Of a stretch of 64,000 nt of DNA, positions 23,801 to 36,084 are shown piece after piece. Each line of letters starts with the position of its first letter. Position 1 is the stretch's first letter. Location: contig NC_051089.1 in NCBI RefSeq assembly GCF_901709675.1, positions 14,683,976-14,747,975 on the forward strand, in the 5' to 3' direction. The notes under the pieces are model-generated. The model had not been told where the DNA came from and searched no databases. It saw only the letters and a program-made list of their open reading frames with translations. Position numbers and translations under genes: made by a program. Source of the stretch: Syngnathus acus. Lineage: Eukaryota; Chordata; Actinopteri; Syngnathiformes; Syngnathidae.

Positions 23801-25238
23801 GAGTCGCTGTTCACCAAGGAGGTAGGAATTTTTTGTTTGTTTTGTTTTGGACTAAATAGTCCTTGACTGTTGCTCGCTGACGTTTCAGTTGGAAAAACTC
23901 TACGATCCCACTAATGAAGAGGACGATATGGTGGAAATGGAGGAGGAGAGGTTACGCATGAGGGAACACGTTATGAATGAGGTATAGTGCAACTGTCGTT
24001 TTGTACCTCTGGTCAGCTTGTTTGTTTCTTGCGTGACGCTGAATAAAGTAACTCAAACATTAGGAAACTAAACACGTTACTAAACACCCACAGGTGGATT
24101 CAAACAAAGACAGGCTGGTGTCTTTAGACGAGTTCATGACTGCTACAAATAAAAAAGAATTCTTGGAGCCAGATAGCTGGGAGGTAAGACAAAACGCACA
24201 ACAAGCATGGTCTTTGCAAATAATTCAAGAACTGGAAAATGTTTGCTGGGTTCATTTGGTGCTTGTAGACTTTGGAGCAGAACCAGGCCTACACGGATGA
24301 GGAGATGAGGGACTTTGAGGAGCACCTCGCTCGACAAGAGCAGGAGCTCCACCAGAAGTCTGTTGACCTTCAGAAGCAGAGAGATGAGCTGGAGCGGCAA
24401 CAGGAGCAGCTGAACGCGCAGAAAGTAGAGTTGCAACAGGTAAGGGCACCAAGGTTTAATTCACTAAATTGTTGATACGCTTCTGTTATTGAAAGAAAAG
24501 CTCCACAGCGGCCATTGGAAATAACTAAGCTGCTTCCCGAGGTCAACTCGGTTAGCTGCGGTTTTATTTGGGTCAAATCAGGCTTCTGATTGGGCAAATT
24601 GGCTTGTGAGTCGACAAACATATGAAATATTTTTGGACTAAAGCTATCTTGTATGTTCATTTCAAAAAGTGAAACTCACAACACAGACATATTTGATTTT
24701 ATTTCTTAGAATTTCGAAAACCCGAAATTCACCAGCTCAACAAATTTGAACGTTATATAAGCAACTCTTGAAATGACTTTTAATATCAAAATTTGGTCTT
24801 CTGAAAAGTATTTCTTTGTAGTTTGAACTTTTGAGGCAAACTATTGAAATAAATGTACTTAGCAAATGTGCATTGCGATTGTTTTCACCAGGCAGTTGAT
24901 CATATGGAACGACTCAAGGCTGAAAAACTAGAACCCCCTCCGGAGGTCCATGGTAGGTTTGCGTTCATTATTTCTTAGCATAGGCTGTCTGACAATGCTG
25001 ATTCGGCATCTTCGCCGCAGTCGAAGGAAATGCCTTACCGGAGATGCATGCAGTTGACGATCAACAGCAACACGACCGGGTGGCCCTCGTCCAAGAGCAT
25101 CAGCCTGCGGAGCAGGTTCATCAAGATGCGGCTCAGGACCCAAGTCAACACCAGAATCAGCAGGTGGGCGAGCAACCACACCAGGATCTGCCGCCGGGCC
25201 ACCAAGGAAGTCCACAGGTTGAGAACCACTATCCATAG
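20870..25238 (+). CDS. nucb2: Nucleobindin-2 (nesfatin-1 precursor), Ca2+-binding EF-hand protein
   Basis: Twelve coding exons: 20870-21007, 21411-21518, 21960-22092, 22169-22272, 23239-23424, 23563-23653, 23763-23821, 23889-23981, 24094-24183, 24269-24439, 24892-24952, 25021-25238. The sum is 1452 nt, 483 aa. A signal peptide (1-22, ending LTLEA) is followed by VPIS. From Val23 to Leu104 is exactly 82 residues and is followed by Lys-Arg, the nesfatin-1 processing site. A basic/acidic region rich in [13 protein letters not shown] follows. EF-hand 1 loop is 254-265 ([12 protein letters not shown], canonical). EF-hand 2 loop is 306-317, with Arg in place of the usual Gly at position 6, as in the family. 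A leucine-zipper coiled coil spans about 335-405. The last 72 residues are Gln/His-rich, unlike human. [16 protein letters not shown] and EFLEPDSWE favour NUCB2 over NUCB1. It acts in Golgi/ER calcium handling and as the source of an appetite-related peptide. Confidence 0.95.
21593..21671 (+). repeat. Tandem duplication copy 1 in nucb2 intron
   Basis: Starts GAGGAAAACAGATTTCAG and ends GTGTCAGAATT, preceded by a (TG)n tract. It recurs 121 bp downstream with few changes. Confidence 0.88.
21714..21791 (+). repeat. Tandem duplication copy 2 in nucb2 intron
   Basis: Second unit of the 121-bp period duplication, also preceded by a (TG)n tract. Both units carry the same TCTGACGCTACAGTGTCAGAA segment, which can form a short imperfect hairpin. 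Confidence 0.88.
22473..23120. mobile_element. Non-autonomous DNA transposon in nucb2 intron, TATTA target duplication
   Basis: The 648-bp element begins CCGTAATTTCCGGAC and ends GTCCGAAAGTTACAG, near-perfect terminal inverted repeats that continue into ACTATAAGTCGC on both sides. TATTA flanks both ends (22468-22472 and 23121-23125). Internal ATATAAGTCGCTCC motifs repeat several times. There is no transposase frame. TATTA contains TA, so a 2-bp TA duplication cannot be excluded; superfamily unassigned. It sits in the intron before the exon at 23239. A related fragment lies near 49512-49624. Confidence 0.8.
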
Positions 25239-26375
25239 GGCCTTCAACACTGGACTTCTGCAACCTCGTCCAATCTAAGAGTGTCTGGCCTTTTCCACCA
25301 TGATGACTGATTGGTGCTTTTGAACACACTCAGGGGTCAGGACGATGAAGCACACAAGATGAACAATGCTAGTATTTGGTGCCCGACTTGCGAATCACAT
25401 TATGGATTTTCAGGAGCATTTTGTCAACATAACGACAGCTAAGGGACATTATTTTTCAAGGCCTGTGGAAAAAGTCACTTTAGACAGACCACCAGAGTAC
25501 TATGATGTGAAATTTTGAATAGATTTTTTTTTTTTCTGAATTTTTTTTGGGGTAAACATGAATTACCATTAAGAACACAGATAGTATGCTGTTTGTTCAC
25601 CACTTATCACAATTGCCACACATTATTGCCATTCTTTTAATTGGTTACCTTCATTTTTGTTAACCTAATCTAGGCAATCATTATCTGTTAAAATTTGAGC
25701 ACTGAGCTGCCAAGACTGGAATAAAGTTAATTTGGCACAGAACTTCCTCCTTTGGTAACACCCAATCATTTGATTGGTGTTAGTGTAGGAGTTGGAGGTT
25801 GTTGACATTTTAAGGCCATTTTTTGTAATCGTATACATAACTGTATATGACATTTATTTGATCATAATTGATCATTTTTAACTTATTGGACAGCTATTGC
25901 TAAAAACGTTTTTTTAATTGAACAGCAAAATTTGGGCATTTGGTGTTTTAGTTGCATCTGACCTTTAACTACTGAATTTGAAAAAGGGCAAAAAAGGAGA
26001 GGCATACTTGCTGTAATGCACAAACTCTGCATTCAGCTCATTTATGTGATATGTTGTACATGAAGTGACGTAATTTGAAGGATTGAAATTTTAGGTCAGA
26101 TGTGATGTCACTTGACATGCCGTGCAATGTTGTTTTGTGTTCATCTCTTCTTTGCATCTGCAAAATGGAATATTTTCTTAGTTTTTTTAACATACAAACA
26201 TACTCCCAAGCTATTATTTCTTTGTGCCAAGAAGTTTTCTTTGTGAAAATTCTGCATAAAAGGTTTGCACAATAGGTTCACGTGGTTCTGTTATTGCTTG
26301 CTGCTGGATTTAATTGTCAAGTGTTTGCTACTGTATGCCTCATTTCAAGACAATAAAATTAATACATCCATTCAC
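25239..26375 (+). other. nucb2: nucb2 3' UTR with polyadenylation signal
   Basis: Non-coding, AT-rich, following the nucb2 stop. AATAAA at 26352-26357 is the best polyadenylation signal, giving a 3' UTR of about 1.1 kb. Confidence 0.6.
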
Positions 26376-26529
26376 TCAGTGCCTCCCCAGTCATGAACCT
26401 CACCGCACGTCACTGTAATACTGTCACAGATTTTTTTTATTATCTATTGTTTTAACTAGCCAACTGAATTAAGTTTTCATTTTTGCAAAACTACACAACC
26501 ATAATGTCTTGGGTAGCATGAGCAAATGC

Positions 26530-27002
26530 CTTGTAATAGAACACAGCTTTATTGAATCAGTCTTGACTGATATACAAAGAGGTGATGGTGAGAGATTAAA
26601 AAATACATTGTCATGTCTACAAGATGTGAAGGAAAAGTGACCAACGAGCACATGCCAGAGGAAAATCTCTTGGGAATCATTTTGACAGTGGCAGGCTATT
26701 TTTTGCATTGTTTTGTACAAAAAATAAATTAATGAAATCTTTCAAGTTTACCGGAATATCTAGTTTATTATCGCACGTATGTGCGGATAATCTGACATGA
26801 AGTTAGGAGACTCTGCATTTTGTGTTAAAACATTTCGAGAAAATGGGCAGACAAAAGCAGACTGACTCAGAAACGAATAAAAGATTATTAATGAGAAATG
26901 AAACGTTACAAAAGTGAGTTTGGGTGAGCACATTCAAAAATCCTGAATGCTCAACGTGGAGCGATAAGCCGGTCAGTAGGATCGCCATCCTCGAGCAATA
27001 CC
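26530..27002 (-). other. caprin1: caprin1 3' UTR with polyadenylation signal
   Basis: On the minus strand AATAAA lies at 26548-26553 (TTTATT on plus), 450 bp past the caprin1 stop. The two convergent transcripts would then end about 150-200 bp apart without overlap. Confidence 0.55.
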
Positions 27003-30000
27003 TCAAGACAGTCCTCGGGGCCCCTGGGCAGTTCCACGTTTGAAACCTTGTTGGTAGCCCTCCTGCAACATAAATCATGAATGTACACTAAATATAAAGT
27101 TCACACCCGAACTGCTCAAGTAAATGCTCCCCCCACGGTGACAAAAGCTTTGCCGATGAAAGATAATCTTACCCTCTGGTAGTTGTTGCTCGAGTAGTCC
27201 CGGGGCCCCGTGTTGAATTGGCTTTGACCATAACCACTGCTGGGAGGGTTGGAAAAAGGAGGGCGGTAACCTTCATAGCCCCCTGATGGAAAAAAAACAA
27301 AAAACATTCATTACTACAATCTGGCCCAAAGATAAATTCCGATTGGGACAGCATACCTCTAAATCCATTTGAAGAGCCTCGGTAGCCATTCATGGTACCT
27401 CTGCTGTTCCTCGAGCCGCCCCGGGGCACTGCCCTGCTGTTGTAGAAGGACTGGCTCGATTGTCCAAAGCCCGCACTGGGCGATGAGTCTTCGTGCACCA
27501 CTGGTGAAGGCATGACGTGGGCTTGGGGCTGGAACCCGGCAACAACTGGGGGAGTCACGCATGACATAATACATTGAAATCCTAACATTTGTTTCGAGCG
27601 TTATTGAAGGGAAAAAAGTCAATCTTCATTGCTCATTCACCAGATTGCAATGTTTCCTGTGGAATGTCAGGCTGGTCCACAGCAGGATCTGATTGAGCAC
27701 TAAAACTCTGCCCGTAGCCCCCGGGAAACTGAGACGGTTTATGAGGGTCTGTTTGGCCACTGGCTGGTGTTGCAGGTGCGCTCATATTAAATACCTTAAA
27801 AACAGAATTGACATTTCAACATTACAAAAAGAATACTGTACAACCCACTCGTAATGCCCATCGATGATCATAAATGGAAGGAGTGAGATGGAGAGAGCCA
27901 CATGTCACTACTCAGGAGGACAAATAAAAAATGAGGATAGAACTGAGAGAAGAGAGGACATGCACGTATTGGCCGGACTTCATTTCAGTGAAGTACTTCA
28001 GGGCTGGTCAAATATGAAGCATTACCGCTTGCACTGACTGGAAGGGTGCAGCATTGACATTGATGCCTCCGGTGTGGGAGGGTTTGGAGGCAGGTGGGAA
28101 GGCAGAGGACAGGGAGCAAGAGGCAGGCGACTGCTCAGAAGGCAGAGACATCGCAGCCTGGAGGGTTCAGAAATTGGGGAACAGGAGGAGAGACAACCAG
28201 AAATGTGGGGAGGTGAACAGAAGGGAAATTCGAAGCGCTCTTGATACAACAAATTGTAGTAATTTGAGAAGTTCATTTTCTGTAACAATGGAAGAGTGTG
28301 GAAATTATTTTTTTGGGGGTGGCAAAACACTATCTACAGTATGTATGATATTATATTGTCACTTTTCTTTAAGACAACAAACGGTTACTGCCAGCCACGA
28401 ACATACCAAAATAACATTGCGCTAGTTGGTTGTCAAAGAGGAAGTCCTTATTACGCACACTCGTCCGATCACAAATCTAGCAACATTCATGATCGAGTTG
28501 TGATCGACAGTCGGTGGCAGAGGGATAAAGTGTCTTGCTTGGGCCCATGTCATGATAGTTCTGTTCTCTTTCTGCAACTTACTTGTGAGGGCTCCTTTGG
28601 TCCTGTCACCATGTTCATCGGAGGAAGCCTGGACTCTGAGTGAGCTGAGAATGTGAGACAAGTGTTAATTAAATGCACGCCGGTCACTCACAATTTCATG
28701 AGTCAAAATTGCCGATAATATCTGAGTCTCATTTTGAGACTAGATTTGGAGAGGGTTGGACATTTTTCATGATGAAATGCTACATGGGAACTTTATCTGA
28801 TGACTATTGAGTAAGTTACATTCATCCCTGGCAATCAATGACAACTTAATATTTTGGGTGATTAATACGAAGTGTATCATGTATATTTGGCTTTGCCATG
28901 AAACAAGTACTAATACATTATGGATTACGAGAAGCGCGGTGGGGCTAGTGGTTAGCCTTGCTAACATTCAAGGTCAAAGCTGTGTCAGCATACGCACAGG
29001 CTAACTGTTGGAGGTCCACAGTCTGTACAGGCTTCATTGGCTGGGCTGACACAATGGCCGGGTCCAGGGCTTGGCCATCAAAGTCCAACACTGAGTCCTT
29101 GTGGGAGAAGACAACAATTGGAAATCATGGTGTAAGCATACAGAAAAGGCATCATTGCAGAAAAGGCTACAAAATCCTAGGATGGTAAGCTTTACTGTGG
29201 TTACTAATTTGCATACTTTGTATCATGTCCTTGTGTGAAAAGCAACCCAAGTCGATCTGGTACCTACACCTGGTCTGCTTCTGTTACCTGCATGAAGTTG
29301 TATGTCCCTTGCATCTGGGCCATGAGGTCTTGCACCACCTGCTTTCTGATCACCGGGTCAGTCGACGGACACGGACTGACACGATTCACAGCTGCGCTGG
29401 GTTCTGGTGGTAGCTGGGCAGCGGGCTGGTGCTGGAGGGAATTCACCATCTTAAACAGAAATATGAATCACCAAAAACGACTTGGACAGAGGATTCACAC
29501 ATCGTAGAAAGAAAAGGAGCACAGCATACCTGCATGTCCACTGACCACTCCTCCACATGTTCGGTGTCGGTACTGCTGTACGTGTTTTCCGGGATAAATT
29601 GTCTATTTACAAACTACAACAACAAATATATACAGTTGATACATGAGCACAAAACTGACAACTCTGTGCCGTATGCTAGAGGCGCGATAAGCCGTATCGT
29701 ACCTCTGTGGTTTCCAACTGCACAGGCTGAGGATTTTCAGGAACTGGTGCTAAAAAAAAAATAGTAACAAAAATATTTTATTTTCTTCTGCATATATAAA
29801 CAAGCCTCATCTTGTTGTGTTAAATCCTACCAGGTTCAGATGGTTGCTCTCCCACGTTAGAATCAGCCACTACCGTTTGCTTTTCCTGCTTCTCCTCTTC
29901 CTCCTCCTCACATGTTCCATTTCGACCACTTGATGGTCTATCAAAGTAGCCGCTCTGTAGCAACTTGTCCAGGATGTCCTTCAGTGCCTTGTCTGGGTGG

Positions 30001-32490
30001 ATGGAAGTCATCACAATAAACATTCAAATGAAATGCAAATTCCAGAATGCAGTTCAGCATTGTGTCAAGCGGAAGACTTGAGAGGGGCAAACTTTATTTG
30101 AAACATTAGCACAATATGATTCAATATAGAAGGCGTACAAAAAAATAAACGACACTAAGCTTTTGCCAAAGTGTAAACCGATTGTCATGACTTGACACTC
30201 CCAAAAAGCAAAAAAAATAAAAAGTGGGGAGGAAACTGAAAGTAAACAGGAGCAATGGAAAAGCTTACATGACGTCCCTGCCACAGCCTTGTCCCTGCCA
30301 TCGAGCAGTTCCCACAGGTGCTGTGAGGCCTCTTCATATTGTTCAGTCAACCTGGAAGTCAATGAGTAAACATGGTACACCAGGCATTCAGATTATGGTT
30401 AAACAATTTATCAATATTGAATCCTAACATATGAATTTATAATATGTTCATCCTAACCAGGCAAGTGCCACACACCTGACGTCACAATTCCGATCAGGTC
30501 CGACAAGTTTGTAGAGCTCATCGAGTGATGCAAGGTCGGCATCGGTGAGCAAGGGCGAGCCAGAAGCATCGGGCCGCTTCAGATCCTGCCTGACATTGTC
30601 ATCTCCCAACTGGTCCAATATGAACTGCAGCTCCAAAACCGTCTTCATTCGCCATTTCTCCATTTCCTCTCGCTGCAGCTGTTGGCGTCTTGCGGTTTTC
30701 TTCGACGTCTTCTGAATCTAAATATGCACCTTTACTGTTTAAGCTCGAATTACGACAAAAAAGCACCAACTTGTATTTATACTACGTTCCCAGTGGCCAT
30801 CGCACACATTTTAGGCCACAGTGGATATAATGGGGCAGACGCGAGACAACTCGGGGTGAATACGTGATAGGTCATGATTGCAAGGGATGCCCAGAAAAAC
30901 ACAACAGTCATGATGCAGATGACAAACCTAATCGACCATAGTAAAATGGGGTGAACGCAATTAAACCCAACAGTACCAAAAAGTTGGAGAAGTAGAAGAA
31001 GAATTTCCCTGGCATCTCATACCCATCAACAACAACTCGTAAAGCTCAGCCTTGTTTTGAATGCTTAGTGTTGAATGTGTGTGCAAGACTGCGAGAGAGC
31101 GTACTGCGTAGTGTGTACGTGTAAGAGCTCAAAAGGTTCCTGGCCTTTACGATTCCATCATATTCTGAATTTTGGACTGTTGCTAATGTCTGTTCTCTCA
31201 TTCCACAGTCTAATTTGGTTAGTAGGTGGGCGGAGTCCCTGAACTGGACCAGCCTACAATTATCCTGGGCTTATTTAGGTTTGGTTTCACCGAAGGAAGA
31301 CACTGGAGTTTTGTTTTGCTTCTTGTCATACCTCATGTTCCCTGGCATTATGCTTGTCACCTGCAGCCTCATCGTTTCCAGTTGGACTTCACCTTTGTGT
31401 ATTAATGGGAAATTCAACCCTATAAATCCTTTGCAATAATACGTTTTATGTCCCCGCACTCGTCTAAACACAGCATTCTTATTGATATTGCATTTGTGGA
31501 ATGTGAGTTAAGCAGCAAAATTCACCCATTTTATGCCATCTCAGGGGGCGACCATTTTGCCACTTGCTGTCAACTGAAAATGACATCACAGTTGCCAGGT
31601 CTCAGGTCACAACCAATCATGGCTCAGCTTCAGAAAAACTGGTGACATTGCTAAGTTTGAAACAAAAGCAATTTAGTCATACTCACCTCTTGGCCAAGCG
31701 TCAGGAAGCTCTTCTGCAGCTCTCGAGCAAACTCAATTGTGGTGAGGATTTCCTGGTATTTTGACAAGGCCTCCTTTGGACACAAAAAAAAAAAAAAGCA
31801 AAGTGAATTTGACTTGGAGTCAATAAAACAGGCTGTGTATATAAACCAGAGATCAAGTACATACTAGCTGATCCTGATTCAGGCTTTCACCTTTGTTCTT
31901 CTTAGCTTGATAGTCATCCAACTTGGACTGAAAGAAACGGGTGGGGGTAAAAAATGTAAAATGGCATCATCTGTAGATAATGAACACATCGTTAACGGAG
32001 ACTGACACTTTTCATTCCAGAAATGCGGTGGAAAAAACAAAAATAGCTGAAGTGAGAAAGAGTCACTAAATAAATTTGTGCACCCATCAAGCTTACAAAA
32101 TTCATTTCTAGCACACCAACTTAATTTTGGAAGCAGACATGCATTTTAGCAGTGGTGTTGGATTCAAAGTTAATCACAAGCAGGGGTCTAAATCTGTTTT
32201 CCACTGTGAGGATGAAAAGTGTATTTAACTACAGGGAAGATATTAAAACAGCTCTCGTTATGCTCCAATGCATATTTGTGTTTGTTTCTCAAGCGTTGAC
32301 CTACGTGTTATGAATATGATGACGATTGTGATGAAAATGATGGTGCGGTTGATACCTTTTTTTTCTCCATGTTGCGAACCTTCTTGTCGAGCACACCAAG
32401 AACTTGCTGGATGGCCTCACACTTGTTCCCATTTCCAACCTCTGGAATGGCCGACTGGACAGCATTGTTGCTAACCATTGCTGAAGGCAT
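27003..32490 (-). CDS. caprin1: Caprin-1, cell-cycle-associated RNA-binding stress-granule protein
   Basis: Sixteen coding exons: 32356-32490, 31865-31927, 31687-31773, 30476-30717, 30269-30351, 29831-29992, 29703-29749, 29530-29613, 29288-29449, 28998-29097, 28583-28644, 28026-28157, 27641-27794, 27357-27545, 27173-27282, 27003-27062. The sum is 1872 nt, 623 aa; human is 709. The ATG follows its acceptor directly. Order: short N-terminus (45 aa), the helical HR1 dimerisation region (KKTARR, LYKLVGPDR, YEEASQHLWELL), an acidic stretch CEEEEEEK, the G3BP-binding motif YNFMQDSVLDFDGQ (351-364), Gln/Pro-rich low-complexity sequence, and RG-rich tail (PRGGSRNSRG, GFRGGYEGYR). In the family, caprin-1 binds mRNA and G3BP1 and promotes stress granules. 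The protein ends GPRGLS, without the final RGRGG block of the long human isoform. The 28998 donor was chosen by frame. Confidence 0.93.
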
Positions 32491-32845
32491 CTAAATTAGG
32501 TTGAGATAGATGGAGAGAGAAGGTGGTGGGTTATACTTCATTATGTATTTGTTGGGCTCAGAAAAGATTCAGTTTGAGTAAATCAATTCTTAATGTCCAA
32601 CGTGAGAAACCTTTCCATCGCGTGGGAGTTCACCATAGTGGAACACAATTTTTTGGTACATGTTTACAGTTGCTTCAAAATTGGAATATTCACGACAGAG
32701 AAAGACACCAGATGCAACAACTGTGAAATATATATATATTTTTTTTTCCTGTGAGGAGACAACAGTTATTTTTAAGAGGTTCAAAATGTTACGTAACGAA
32801 AGCTAGTTGAGCGGAACAAGCGGAACATTGTGAGTTTCACCTTAC

Positions 32846-32960
32846 TTTCAGCGTTCTTGAGTTGTCCGAGACTACGAGTGAAACGAAACTAACCTCACTT
32901 GCGTTTAACTTATTTAATTAGAGAACAACGTTGGTCTCAGGCTCCATGTCCCATTGTTAG
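32846..32960 (-). promoter_or_regulatory. caprin1: Probable caprin1 non-coding exon 1 and promoter side
   Basis: On the minus strand GAACGCTGAAA|gtaagg is a strong donor ending at 32846. It would join to the coding exon whose acceptor (TTTAG) abuts ATG at 32490. The upstream edge is not visible. No TATA box was recognised. Confidence 0.45.
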
Positions 32961-35534
32961 CCTACAAGCTAACCCCTTATTGGTGCTATGTTGCTATTTT
33001 ATCCGTTTTCGCCACTGTCATTAGTTAATACATCGAATATGTCATCATTTATGTTTACAAACGAGGATTTCCGTGACTATAAGTGCGGAAAAACAAACAG
33101 GATCAGTGGATGCTACGCCAGCTCGTCGTGTTAAGTCGTCTCGGCTGAAACGTAAAAAAAGAGGATTTTGTACTTCTTGCCACCCCGTGATTATTGTACG
33201 GATATCATACCTTTATACTCTTTGTCTTCAAAGAGATTTACGTCGACCGGATTAACAACAATCGTGCAGGTGAACTCAGAGGCTGTCTGTTTCTGTGGTA
33301 TTTTTCCAGAAAAGATGCTCCGGGTGATACACAAACCTGCTGAGGAGGAAACTGCTGCTCTATGGCTGATCTTTGGCTGCCTGCTGATCATAATGCTCAG
33401 GCAGGCAAGGCTACAAGGACCCTTCTTTGGTGCCCTCAATTTTGCCTGATTGAAAAAACAAAACAAAAAAAAACAAAAACAAAGCAACAACAACAAAACG
33501 CCGCCGTACGTTTTACTGTGCTGTTAAATTCAAAAACACTTTCTGAGTGGTATCCTGAACTGACCTACACCCCACTGGCCCCAATATAAGCAAAACTATA
33601 ATTATTGTAATTATAGAAATATCTATAATGTGTGTGTGCGTGTTGGGGGGGGTTATAGTGTAAAAAAAAATGCCTTGCTTACGTACGTCAATGATTGTAC
33701 TTGTAAATGTGAAAATGTAAATGAAAATATTTGGTGCAATTGCAAAAACCTAACAGAAGAGAGCGTTAACGACACATTTATCGTATGCAGGCCAAGCTTC
33801 ACGTCTTCTGAGTCCCAAATAAGTTTGGGTTTTTATCACGTTATAAATAATTTTCTTGTTGCAGATGAACCTCCCACGATTTACACTGGTTATTAAAACT
33901 CGAATTCGTTTTAGTCATTTTAAAATCTAAAACATTAAACCATAGAAGCAATTGCCAGTTTTGATTATGCATGGACAGATTTTGTTAAAACCTCTTCACT
34001 AGCACACACAAAATGGCCAAATAATGTAATTTGCAAGTTGCAAGGTTAATACAGAGATCCAATTTTAGATGACTGATTGTCTTATTCATAACAAGTTAAT
34101 CTGCAAATAAGTCTTTTCATTGCTGTTATAACTTTAACAGAAGCCTACCATAAATCGAATTTCACTTTGACGTACAAATATTTTACCCTATTATCCAAAG
34201 CAATATATCTGGAAATGAAAGTATGGCAAGCACATCATTGAAGTTAACAATATCTGTCCTTAAGAGCAGTGGTCGAAATCACCTCTAGACCCGGCCCCCT
34301 TTCTTCTTTCAATTTTCAAGATTTTAACTAAAATATTACATTTCCAATGACACATAAGCTACTTTTAAAAAGTATACAGAGAAGACAATATGTCAAAGTT
34401 AATACTGAATTTTGTATATTATATACAAGTGTCATATTTTTGGATTATGAAGAGTTTTTTTCTCTTAAATTTGTGATTTTGTGCAAAGACTTGGGGGTGT
34501 ACCGAATCTGTAGTTGCTCACTGTGATGTCGATTTTTGAGTAATGGCCATACAACCCTCTCTTCTTCAAGACTGCGCCACATCGGAATGGATTAAATATG
34601 TGCTGATGATTTATTGGCAAAAACCCACAAGAGCCCCACAAACACTTGAACCTCAGACCATTTGTTGTGTGGCTGACTCAAGCCAAAGAATCCATCTGCA
34701 ACCCCTTCGGTGCCCCCTCCTCTTCTCACTCCCTCTTTCGAACTCTGTACATTTTCATTCACCAGGTTTTCCTTATAGTGACTTCGGTGTCCTAAGTCAA
34801 ACACGCAAATGAAACTTGTCTGGTCCTAGTCTGGACATTTTTAAAACAATTGGCAACATTGAAAATTTATGGATGATAAATGATTCATGGAACACATGTG
34901 TGACAGACAGACTGCAAGCATCTCCATTTTAAATGCTATTTTTTAGTCTTTATGTCAGAGTTTTATTCGCTGTCATGCAAAGACTGAGTTTTATTTGTGG
35001 AAGGTGATCTAAGCCCTTTTCGTAAACTATGATAATTGCTATCTAATTCCCGTAATAATAAAAACAAAATTCAGCATTTTTTTACAGCAGTGCATTTCCA
35101 CACATTTTCACAACCCCCCTGATGGCATGTTCAAAGACTCTGATTTATTATGTGTTCTACCACAGAGTGGCTGGAAAACTGCACCGCATTCATTACCACA
35201 TTCATTGAGGGTATGGACATAGTGAAAGTGGTTGTGCAATGATGCCTGATGTTTGGTAAGAATTGGCTTGTGCATACAGTATTTTGTCTTGACACTAAAG
35301 CAGGGGTTTTCTATTGGTTTTGTCCAAGGGACCACCATTATAACCAAGAAGCAACTCGCGGACCACTGCTATGGCGGAATGTTATGTCATTTTGCACCGA
35401 AGGAGGATAGACCAGATACAGGCTATTTATTTGCATCTGTATGTCTAATTTAGGAATCTCAGCGACATTTGACATAATGTGGATGGGTCAATGATTCACA
35501 AAATTAGCTGGAAAATAAATCTAGTGTAAATTGA
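32961..35534. other. Intergenic, start of gene-poor stretch
   Basis: AT-rich sequence with short poly-A and poly-G runs (near 33460 and 33645). Reading frames here are short and match nothing recognised. The first few hundred bases may contain caprin1 promoter DNA. Confidence 0.4.
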
Positions 35535-35596
35535 CTTGAGGATTGAACCCAACACCTTCAAGATTGAAGTCCATCACTCGATAACCGAGCCACGAT
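35535..35596 (-). repeat. tRNA-like SINE head, minus strand
   Basis: The reverse complement reads TGGCTCGGTTATCGAG (box A-like), then after about 30 bases GTTGGGTTCAATCC (box B-like), in tRNA order and spacing. It is more likely a degenerate tRNA-derived SINE than a working tRNA, because the acceptor stem does not pair. Confidence 0.4.
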
Positions 35597-35726
35597 GTGA
35601 AAGAGTATTTGGTTGGCTAGGAATCACCGTTGACTAGAAAAGGTTGATGGCTCGGAATCTGAAAATGGGAGGGTGGTACTTATTTTCATTTCACTATCCT
35701 TTCTCTATCACTTTCCATCTAGATAA

Positions 35727-36050
35727 CAGGTGTCAAACTCAAGGCCCGGGGGCCAGATACGGCCCGCGACAACATTTTATGTGGCCCGCAAAGACAAATT
35801 GTGCATCAAATTCGTGTCATTACTAGAATTGCAAAATGTCTTCACTTTTAATAATATCCTTTTTTTAAATATTTGACCAGTTTTTACTTGTCTGATTTGA
35901 AAACGAGTTATTTGTCAGTTTGTTTTGTAGCTTTTACTGTATATAATATGAGGTGCTCATACATTTATTTGGGTTGACAGTCATAATGGCCCTTCGAAAG
36001 AAGCTATGACTACAATGCGGCCCGCGAAAAAAAAGAGTTTGACACCCCTG
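35727..36050 (+). mobile_element. hAT-like short element, copy A
   Basis: Starts CAGGTGTCAAACTCAAGG and ends AGTTTGACACCCCTG. The outer 15 bases are inverted repeats. The 324-bp body has no reading frame. The CAGGGGTGTCAAACTC-type end is typical of non-autonomous hAT elements in vertebrates. No clear 8-bp target duplication remains. Confidence 0.75.
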
Positions 36051-36084
36051 TTCTTGATCAATAACTTGGTTTGCAACACCCCTT

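Noticed and set aside
35535-35596. Functional tRNA gene
   Set aside because: Box A and box B are present but the acceptor stem does not pair; fits a SINE remnant.
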